Shown here: piece after piece, positions 1-4,309 of the stretch
Layout: every line of letters starts with the position of its first letter
Numbering within the stretch: position 1 is the stretch's first letter
Assembly: GCA_016210425.1 (NCBI GenBank)
Contig: JACQUE010000033.1
Span: forward strand, 1-5,835
Direction of reading: 5' to 3'
Length of the DNA stretch: 5,835 nt
From: Chloroflexota bacterium
GTDB lineage: Bacteria > Chloroflexota > Dehalococcoidia > JACQUE01
Made by a program: the position numbers and the translations under genes
The notes under the pieces: generated by a model
Told to the model about the DNA's origin: nothing
What the model saw: the letters and a program-made list of their open reading frames with translations, nothing else
Databases searched by the model: none

Positions 1-749
1 CTGTATTGCATGAGGTGGAAGCTGTGCAGGTAGAGGACGATGGCGGCGATGCCGCCCACCCCGACCGCAAGGCCGTCCAGCCCGTCGATAAAGTCGACGG
101 TATTGACCGCGCCCACGATCCAGAAAAGGGTGAAAGGCACGGCTAGGTAGATTGAGAACTCGATGGTGCTGCGGGAGAAGGGGTTGCCAAAGGGATTGGG
201 GATGGCGTGGATGACGACCCCAAGGCTCATAGCGATGAGGGCGGCCAGTACCTGCACTGTGAGCTGGGGAAAAGGCCCCAGCTCCCGCCGATCATCCACG
301 ATGCCCATCGCCAGCAGCAGCGTCGAGCCGGCCAGGATGCCCCAGATGCGGCGCATCTCCTCAGGCGTCCGGTCGGGCAGGAGCGGCATCGTGGCCAGGA
401 CTCCGAGTAGGAAGGCCAAGTAGATGGCCAGGCCGCCAAGGCGCGGCTTCATGGGGGGCAGGTGGTGGCTGCTGGGGCGGTCCTTAAAGCCGTAGCGGCG
501 AGCGAAACGGGCCACGAGGGGCGTCACTGCGTAGGAAATGGCCAGGGCAATGAGGAAGGCGGCGCCCAACGGGAACACCTGCCGCGCCGTCGGATGGCCT
601 GGCTTGCCGAGGGCCACAGCGACCACCAGGAAGAGCACCAGGGCCAGCGACGCCACGAGGACCGCTACCTGGATCCCAACACGCTTCCCGGCTCCTAGAT
701 CGGTCTTTACCACGTCTTCTCCGGCTGCCGTCTCAAAGATAGCAGCCAT
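1..749 (-). CDS. MraY/WecA/TagO-family polyprenyl-phosphate sugar-1-phosphate transferase, 3' end outside window
   Basis: This is a membrane enzyme family that moves a sugar-1-phosphate from a UDP-sugar onto undecaprenyl (polyprenyl) phosphate, the first lipid-linked step in making cell-surface glycans. I translated 249 codons. A hydrophobic helix sits at about residues 24-47. The family motif MKPRLGG is at 100-106 (compare HxxPxPRxGG). The Asp pair GIVDDR, with D152/D153, matches the Mg2+/lipid-phosphate motif. NTVDFIDGLDGLAVG at 216-230 is the highly diagnostic cytoplasmic loop. Several further hydrophobic stretches alternate with these motifs. The C-terminal part, including the His-rich loop that would help separate MraY from WecA/TagO, is missing. 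The NFIDGLDG-type loop and lack of an MraY-like N-terminus favour WecA/TagO. An in-frame TAG at 756-758 limits the start. ATG at 749 has only a weak AGG upstream, while GTG at 713 has GGAG at 5-nt spacing and may be the true start. It follows the nuclease gene by 102 bp, probably in the same transcript. Confidence 0.9.
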   Translation of the reverse strand, partial: MAAIFETAAGEDVVKTDLGAGKRVGIQVAVLVASLALVLFLVVAVALGKPGHPTARQVFPLGAAFLIALAISYAVTPLVARFARRYGFKDRPSSHHLPPMKPRLGGLAIYLAFLLGVLATMPLLPDRTPEEMRRIWGILAGSTLLLAMGIVDDRRELGPFPQLTVQVLAALIAMSLGVVIHAIPNPFGNPFSRSTIEFSIYLAVPFTLFWIVGAVNTVDFIDGLDGLAVGVGGIAAIVLYLHSFHLMQY

Positions 750-765
750 CGCAGCCTATGCAAAT

Positions 766-789
766 GCCCCAAGCTCACGAGCTTGGGGC
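766..789. repeat. Perfect inverted repeat (11-bp arms) ahead of the glycosyltransferase gene
   Basis: Arms 766-776 (GCCCCAAGCTC) and 779-789 (GAGCTTGGGGC) are exact reverse complements around a 2-bp centre. In RNA this would form a stem of about 9-11 bp with a tiny loop, 17 nt ahead of the ATG at 749. No T-tract follows on either strand, so a classic intrinsic terminator is not supported. A transcript-processing or attenuating hairpin, a dimeric protein operator, or a dispersed palindromic repeat remain possible. Confidence 0.8.
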
Positions 790-851
790 CAGAGTCCACT
801 TATTGCGCTTTGCAGATGCCTTCTAACACTTACTGCCTGCCAAAGGGCTGG

Positions 852-1385
852 TCAGGAGCGGCGCTTGTCGAAGTCGCTGAGGTCGAGGCCCTCGATGAAG
901 TCGCGGAAGGCCGACATCTTCCTCAGCTCCTCCTCGTCAACGATCCTCTGCTTCTCCCCGTCCGGCTCCACCTTCTCCCCCTCCTCGTCCAGCAGCACCC
1001 CTGCTTTATCGAGGACCGAGTCTTCGACATATATAGGGACGTTGGCTCGAACAGCCAAAGCGATGGCGTCACTGGGGCGCGAGTCGATCTCCATCTGCTT
1101 GCCGTTGGCCTCAAGGATTATGCGTGCGTAGAATGTGTCGTTGGCCAGGTCGCAAACGATGACAGAGCTGACGGTGGCGCCCAGGGCGGTGATGATGGAG
1201 CGCAGGAGGTCATGAGTCAGGGGCCGCGCCACCAGCACCTCCTGAAGCTTCACGGCGATGGCATCGGCCTCCGCCGGACCGATCCAGATAGGCAGATAAC
1301 GGCCCGAAGCCTTTTCTTTTAGTATCACCACACGTTGATAGTTCATCAGGCTAACCCGGATGCTATCAACGCTCATCTCGATCAT
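852..1385 (-). CDS. Bifunctional nuclease (BFN/DUF151) family protein
   Basis: A 177-residue protein of the DUF151 (DNase-RNase, BFN) family. Members were first described in plants as having both DNase and RNase activity; the role of bacterial members is poorly known. Family signatures visible are LPIWIGPAEADAIA (31-44), the RPLTHDLL segment (54-61), the VIVCDLANDTFYARI strand-pair (75-89) and DSRPSDAIALAVR (101-113). An acidic C-terminal tail with EEELRKMSAFRDFIEGLDLSDF resembles the short helical tail common in bacterial members. Length is normal for the family. An upstream in-frame GTG at 1403 would add six residues, but AGGAGG (1391-1396) lies inside that extension, five bases before ATG 1385, so 1385 is preferred. 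The gene has its own strong promoter and precedes the polyprenyl-phosphate transferase. No key motif looks broken. Confidence 0.93.
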   Translation of the reverse strand: MIEMSVDSIRVSLMNYQRVVILKEKASGRYLPIWIGPAEADAIAVKLQEVLVARPLTHDLLRSIITALGATVSSVIVCDLANDTFYARIILEANGKQMEIDSRPSDAIALAVRANVPIYVEDSVLDKAGVLLDEEGEKVEPDGEKQRIVDEEELRKMSAFRDFIEGLDLSDFDKRRS

Positions 1386-1390
1386 AGTGT

Positions 1391-1396
1391 CCTCCT
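1391..1396 (-). promoter_or_regulatory. Shine-Dalgarno site of the DUF151 gene
   Basis: A perfect AGGAGG read on the minus strand, five bases ahead of ATG 1385. It decides the start in favour of 1385 over the GTG at 1403. Confidence 0.85.
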
Positions 1397-1418
1397 GCCG
1401 CACCGGGCTGGTATGTCT

Positions 1419-1448
1419 ATTCTAATTTCTGCCCGCTAGTTGTGTCAA
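1419..1448 (-). promoter_or_regulatory. Sigma70-type promoter for the DUF151-transferase unit
   Basis: Read leftward, TTGACA (1448-1443, 6/6 match) is followed after 18 bp by TAGAAT (1424-1419, 5/6 match). Transcription would start near 1411-1413, giving a leader of about 27 nt with a strong ribosome binding site. It lies between the histidine kinase stop (1508) and the DUF151 start. This is the best housekeeping promoter in the window and makes the nuclease and transferase genes a unit separate from the two-component system. Confidence 0.75.
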
Positions 1449-1507
1449 CGCTGCTAGCTGACCCTAAGGGAGGGCATCATCGGGGAGAGTGCTTTGCTTC
1501 CCAGCAG

Positions 1508-2692
1508 CTAAGAGGCGCGAGAGTGTAGCCTACGCCTAGCATCCTCGCTTTCAGCCTCAGCCCCGGCTACCGGAGGAAGGCTGATGAAGAAGGTGCTGCC
1601 CTTTCCCAACTGGCTCTCCACCCAGACCCGTCCGCCGTGCGCTTCAACCAGTTGCTTGACTATCGCTAGCCCTATGCCAGAGCCGCCGCTGGCCCGCTGC
1701 CGGGAGGGGTCGGCCCGGTAGAAGTGGTCGAAGATATGGGGCAGGTCGCCAGGGGCGATGCCGCTGCCGGTGTCGGCCACGTAAAGCGTAAGCAGCCCAT
1801 CGGAGATGTCGTCCCTGGCGCCGATGGTTATGCTGCCCCCAGAGGGCGTATAGCGGAGCGCGTTGCTCAAGAGGTTGCCCAGCACCTGACGGGCACGGTC
1901 AGGGTCGACGTCCAGGGCAGGAAGTTCAACGGGCAGATCGCTCCGCAGCGCGATGCCCCGGTCTCGCGCCTCCGCCTCCACCCGCGCCACCTCCTGCGCC
2001 ACCAGCGGCTCCACGTCTGTGGGCACTCGCTCCAGCCTGAGTTGGCCGGCTTCGGCGAGCGTCAGGTCCCGCAGGTCGCGAACGATCCGGGCGAGGAGGC
2101 CGCTCTCCCTGTGCAATGCCTCCAGGTGCGCGGCGTCCGGCTCCAGCACGCCGTCCAGCATCGCCTCCAGGTTGCCCTGGATCACGCTGAGGGGCGTGCG
2201 CAGCTCGTGCGCGATGTCGGCCAGAAGGCGCTGTCTGCGCTGCTCGTCCTGCTGCAAGTTCTCCGTCATCAGGTTAAAGGCCGTCGCCAGCTCACCCAGC
2301 TCGCCGCCGGAGACGCCCTCCACCCGCTGGCTGAAGTCGCCTTTCGCCACCTGGCGCGACGCTTTGGAGAACTTGGCGAGCGGCCCTCTGATCTGTCCCG
2401 CGAGCGCCAGTCCCAGCAGGATAGCAACTCCACTGCCGACAAGGCCCCCCGTCCACAGGGCACGGCGGTTTCGCTGCAGGAACTGCTCTTCGGCGACCCC
2501 CCGTACCTGGGCGGTCGGGCCTCCCATCATCCCTCCGCTCATCATGCGCTCCATCGTCTGGTCGTGGGTCAGGTAGCGGTCGAAGTCGCGCGTGGTGGCC
2601 CTATTGATTAAGATGGCCGCCGTTCCTACGGCGACCAGCGCGATGGCAACCGATGCGACTGTAAGCTTAAACGCCAGGCTATTCCACACCAT
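1508..2692 (-). CDS. HAMP-domain sensor histidine kinase with Met-rich extracytoplasmic loop
   Basis: An inner-membrane sensor kinase of about 394 residues that autophosphorylates on His and would pass phosphate to the response regulator encoded just before it. Order of parts: TM1 about 8-29; a short outside loop about 30-80 containing MERMMSGGMMGG (47-58); TM2 about 82-101; HAMP about 100-150; HisKA with H-box DIAHELRTPL (phosphorylated His at 162); then HATPase_c with N-box GNLLSNALRYTP (272-283), G1 VADTGSGI (305-312), F-box FDHFYRADPSR (321-331) and G2 GGSGIGLAI (336-344). All catalytic boxes are intact. The architecture resembles BaeS/PhoR-type kinases. ATG 2692 is chosen because GAGG precedes it and the overlap with the regulator stop is 14 bp. 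GTG 2689 or GTG 2719 are alternatives. The overlap suggests translational coupling. The Met-rich loop resembles the repeats of the secreted protein upstream, which suggests a shared ligand (inference). Confidence 0.94.
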   Translation of the reverse strand: MVWNSLAFKLTVASVAIALVAVGTAAILINRATTRDFDRYLTHDQTMERMMSGGMMGGPTAQVRGVAEEQFLQRNRRALWTGGLVGSGVAILLGLALAGQIRGPLAKFSKASRQVAKGDFSQRVEGVSGGELGELATAFNLMTENLQQDEQRRQRLLADIAHELRTPLSVIQGNLEAMLDGVLEPDAAHLEALHRESGLLARIVRDLRDLTLAEAGQLRLERVPTDVEPLVAQEVARVEAEARDRGIALRSDLPVELPALDVDPDRARQVLGNLLSNALRYTPSGGSITIGARDDISDGLLTLYVADTGSGIAPGDLPHIFDHFYRADPSRQRASGGSGIGLAIVKQLVEAHGGRVWVESQLGKGSTFFISLPPVAGAEAESEDARRRLHSRAS

Positions 2693-3377
2693 CAACCTCG
2701 AACTTATAGCCCACGCCACGGACGGTGGCGATGTGGCAGACAGAACCGGGGGCTGCCGCGGCCAGCTTCTGGCGCAGGTTCTTGACGTGGGCGTCGACGG
2801 TGCGCTCGTAACCCTCGTAGGCCTCGCCCTGCACGAGGTCCAGGAGTTGCAGCCGGCTGTAGACCCGGCCCGGGTTCTGGGCCAACACGGAGAGTATGCC
2901 GAACTCGGTGGGGCTCAACGAGAGCATCTTGTTGCCACAACGAGCCTCATGGCGGACGAAGTCGATGCAGAGGTTGCCGGCCGACACCTTCTCTTTCTTC
3001 CCCACGTCCCGGGAGGCGCGTCGCAGAACGGCCCGGACTCGCGCGACCATCTCACGCGGGCTGAAGGGCTTCGTGATATAGTCGTCGGCCCCCATCTCCA
3101 GACCGACGAGCCTGTCCTCCAGCTCGTCCCTGGCCGTTACCATGATTATCGGTATGGGTGATTCGTCGCGGAGCGTCTTGCACACATCGAGCCCGTCTAT
3201 GCCCGGCAGGTTCAGGTCCAGCAGGACCAAGTCGGGCTGCTGTTGCCGGGCCAGGCGCACGCCTTCCTGACCGTCTGCGGCGGCGATAACCTTGTAACCA
3301 TAGCGCTCCAGGTACACCCTGATGAGCTCTACGATCTTGGCTTCGTCTTCTATTACAAGGACTACGCTCTTAGCCAC
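2679..3377 (-). CDS. OmpR/PhoB-family response regulator
   Basis: A 232-residue cytoplasmic transcription factor with a receiver domain (about 4-118) and a winged-helix Trans_reg_C domain (about 130-229). Receiver residues are intact: acidic pair E10/D11, phospho-acceptor D54 in LLDLNLPG, switch residue T81 in MVTARD, and K103 in GADDYITKPF. The DNA-binding half shows LSLSPTEFGIL, the recognition-helix region YERTVDAHVKNLRQKL and the wing ATVRGVGYKFE, all typical. The start is GTG 3377. GAGG lies unusually close to it and GGAG somewhat far, so initiation strength is uncertain, though no better in-frame start is apparent. The partner kinase overlaps its 3' end. An extended -10 lies about 37 bp upstream. 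The 11-bp-spaced TGAA array near 4180-4216 is the natural candidate target, as this family binds tandem direct repeats of that period. Confidence 0.95.
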   Translation of the reverse strand: MAKSVVLVIEDEAKIVELIRVYLERYGYKVIAAADGQEGVRLARQQQPDLVLLDLNLPGIDGLDVCKTLRDESPIPIIMVTARDELEDRLVGLEMGADDYITKPFSPREMVARVRAVLRRASRDVGKKEKVSAGNLCIDFVRHEARCGNKMLSLSPTEFGILSVLAQNPGRVYSRLQLLDLVQGEAYEGYERTVDAHVKNLRQKLAAAAPGSVCHIATVRGVGYKFEVDGVE

Positions 3378-3413
3378 GCCTCGTTACCGCTCCGTATCGT
3401 TGCTTGCACGACG

Positions 3414-3422
3414 ATTATACCA
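3414..3422 (-). promoter_or_regulatory. Extended -10 promoter for the response regulator-kinase genes
   Basis: Minus-strand TGGTATAAT (3422-3414) is an exact TGnTATAAT extended -10. Position -35 has no good TTGACA match; it falls in the loop of the adjacent inverted repeat. Transcription would start near 3407, leaving a leader of about 30 nt before GTG 3377. It would let the two-component genes be expressed independently of the secreted protein gene. Confidence 0.6.
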
Positions 3423-3425
3423 CCA

Positions 3426-3460
3426 GAGGAGTGCCACAGCCTACCGCTATGGCACTCCTC
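3426..3460. repeat. Perfect 11-bp inverted repeat, terminator-like stem or operator
   Basis: GAGGAGTGCCA (3426-3436) and TGGCACTCCTC (3450-3460) are exact reverse complements separated by 13 bp. On the minus-strand transcript this hairpin comes 25 nt after the stop of the secreted protein gene, where a terminator would be expected. However, it is followed by TGGTATAAT rather than a U-tract. It abuts the extended -10 and surrounds its -35 position, so it could also be an operator for a dimeric regulator, or serve both roles. Confidence 0.75.
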
Positions 3461-3485
3461 GGAGGACGGGGCGGGAGAAGCGCCT

Positions 3486-4097
3486 TTAGCGCCAGCTGCC
3501 CATCATGCCGCCGCGGCCACTGCCACCCATCATGCCGCCGTAGCCGCTGCCGCCGGCACTGTTGCCGTAGCTGCCCATCATGCCACCATAGCCATTGCCG
3601 CCCATCATTCCACCGTAGCCGCTGGCTCCCATCATGCCGCCATGCCCGAAGCTAGTGTTGTCCAGCTTCGTCTTGATGAGCTCCTGGACCCGCGCAGTGT
3701 CGTTCTGCAGGATGGTGTTAGCCTCCTCCTGGGTCAGGGCACCGTACTTGACACGCAGGGCCAGCATGTCCTTCTCAGGGGCGAGGATGGCGTTCACCAG
3801 GGCATCCTGGCTCACGCCCTTGGCCTGGGCGATCTCGAGGAGCGTCTTGCCGCTCTGGAGGTCCTTGATCAGCGTCGCCTGGTCGGTGTTCAGCAGCTTA
3901 GCCACGTTCTGCAGCGAGAGCCCTAGCCCCATCATGCCACCACCATCGCCGTGGCACCAAGCGTAGCCCGTCTGGTCGTCCGCCGCCGCGCCCTGCCTAG
4001 CGCCGAACGGCCCGGCAGCGAAGACCGCCTGTGCCGAGAAGACCAGCGCGAGAACGGCGACGCCAACAAGCCCTACCTTCCACATCCGTTTCTTCAT
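3486..4097 (-). CDS. Secreted Met/Gly-rich protein with GGMMG repeats, unknown function
   Basis: A 203-residue exported protein that I cannot assign to a characterised family. Residues 1-27 form a Sec signal peptide: basic MKKRMWK, a hydrophobic core, and likely cleavage after AVFA. A single Cys-His pair (C48/H49) is followed by a first GGGMMG (52-57). Residues about 58-145 are predicted helical, with two helix-turn-helix-like units (NVAKLLNTDQATLIKDL and EIAQAKGVSQDALVNAI) and then GALTQEEANTIL, a pattern seen in uncharacterised secreted proteins. The tail (about 151-203) is low complexity, with Met pairs at 155, 164, 173, 189 and 198 set in Gly/Ser/Tyr/Asn. No lipobox or C-terminal anchor is visible. 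AAGGAGG five bases ahead of ATG 4097 fixes the start. It lies directly upstream of the two-component genes, behind a promoter with phased repeats. Met clusters can bind Cu(I) or Ag(I), so metal binding or envelope stress is a guess. Confidence 0.9.
   Translation of the reverse strand: MKKRMWKVGLVGVAVLALVFSAQAVFAAGPFGARQGAAADDQTGYAWCHGDGGGMMGLGLSLQNVAKLLNTDQATLIKDLQSGKTLLEIAQAKGVSQDALVNAILAPEKDMLALRVKYGALTQEEANTILQNDTARVQELIKTKLDNTSFGHGGMMGASGYGGMMGGNGYGGMMGSYGNSAGGSGYGGMMGGSGRGGMMGSWR
3501..3638 (-). repeat. In-gene tandem repeats encoding GGMMG units
   Basis: The plus-strand 9-mer CATCATGCC, or a one-base variant, occurs at 3501, 3528, 3576, 3603 and 3630. Spacings are 27, 48, 27 and 27 bp, all multiples of three. 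Each copy encodes the GMM core of a 9-residue Gly/Tyr-rich unit; the 48-bp gap is a 16-residue spacer. This low-complexity coding repeat is prone to copy-number change. Confidence 0.85.
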
Positions 4098-4102
4098 CTC
4101 TA

Positions 4103-4109
4103 CCTCCTT
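4103..4109 (-). promoter_or_regulatory. Strong Shine-Dalgarno site of the secreted protein gene
   Basis: AAGGAGG on the minus strand with a 5-nt spacer to ATG 4097. It is the strongest ribosome binding site in the window, consistent with a highly made envelope protein. Confidence 0.9.
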
Positions 4110-4122
4110 GTGCTTTTTCTTG

Positions 4123-4139
4123 CCCCGGCCATCCCGGGG
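4123..4139 (-). other. GC-rich stem-loop in the secreted protein's leader
   Basis: CCGGGG/CCCCGG arms (4134-4139 and 4123-4128) enclose a 5-nt loop and sit about 13 nt upstream of the ribosome binding site. In the leader RNA the hairpin leaves that site free. A stabilising 5' hairpin is plausible. It does not have a terminator's U-tract. Confidence 0.45.
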
Positions 4140-4162
4140 GCTCTTCCTTCCTGTTCGGTCTA

Positions 4163-4168
4163 ATCATA
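4163..4168 (-). promoter_or_regulatory. -10 element of the secreted protein promoter
   Basis: TATGAT (5/6 to TATAAT) on the minus strand. At the ideal distance upstream there is no -35 match; the phased TTCA repeats occupy that region instead. Transcription would begin near 4156, giving a leader of about 60 nt. This is the layout of an activator-dependent promoter. Confidence 0.6.
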
Positions 4169-4179
4169 GGAAAGGCGTT

Positions 4180-4216
4180 TGAAGAGGCGATGAAGGCTAT
4201 ATGAAACTTTTGTGAA
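4180..4216. promoter_or_regulatory. Four 11-bp-phased TGAA direct repeats, likely response-regulator binding array
   Basis: TGAA occurs at 4180, 4191, 4202 and 4213 on the plus strand (TTCA on the minus strand), exactly 11 bp apart. Three of the four extend to TGAAG, and a weaker GGAA sits in phase at 4169. OmpR/PhoB-family regulators bind head-to-tail on direct repeats of about 11 bp, as at the pho box. Read leftward, the last TTCA ends 11 bp before the TATGAT -10, so the array covers the missing -35. The response regulator encoded at 2679-3377 is the obvious candidate ligand. The array also lies upstream of the divergent rel gene. Confidence 0.7.
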
Positions 4217-4256
4217 GATTGGCCCACAAGGATCAGCTACCCAGAGCGCGGATCGA

Positions 4257-4286
4257 TTGCGTCCCCTAGGAGGCAAGTCGTATACT
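4257..4286 (+). promoter_or_regulatory. Possible promoter of the rel gene
   Basis: TATACT (4281-4286, 5/6) is preceded after 18 bp by TTGCGT (4257-4262, about 3/6). Transcription would start near 4293, only about 17 nt ahead of the proposed ATG and just before the AAAGGG ribosome binding site (4296-4301). The -35 is weak, so this is tentative. Confidence 0.35.
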
Positions 4287-4309
4287 GGCTTGGATAAAGG
4301 GTCTACATC

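Noticed and set aside
1386..1403. GTG 1403 as start of the DUF151 gene
   Set aside because: The extension would place the perfect AGGAGG within its own codons, and family members begin near the MIEM segment encoded from 1385.
1440..1507. Possible terminator after the histidine kinase gene
   Set aside because: Only short weak pairings (for example GCTGCT with AGCAGC about 50 nt apart, and a small CCCTAAGGG palindrome) and no T-run were found.
1724..2611. Long plus-strand open frame of 295 codons
   Set aside because: It lies wholly opposite the histidine kinase, whose catalytic boxes are complete. Its translation is Gln/Arg/Val-rich with no recognisable domain, typical of an antisense shadow in GC-rich DNA.
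3501..3638. Regularly spaced short repeats that could suggest a CRISPR or minisatellite
   Set aside because: The spacing is a multiple of three and the copies encode GGMMG units in a convincing secreted protein. Repeats are about 9 bp with no unique spacers of CRISPR size.
4268..4273. AGGAGG that looks like a ribosome binding site upstream of rel
   Set aside because: No ATG, GTG or TTG follows at a usable distance, and it lies before the candidate -10, so it would not be in the transcript.
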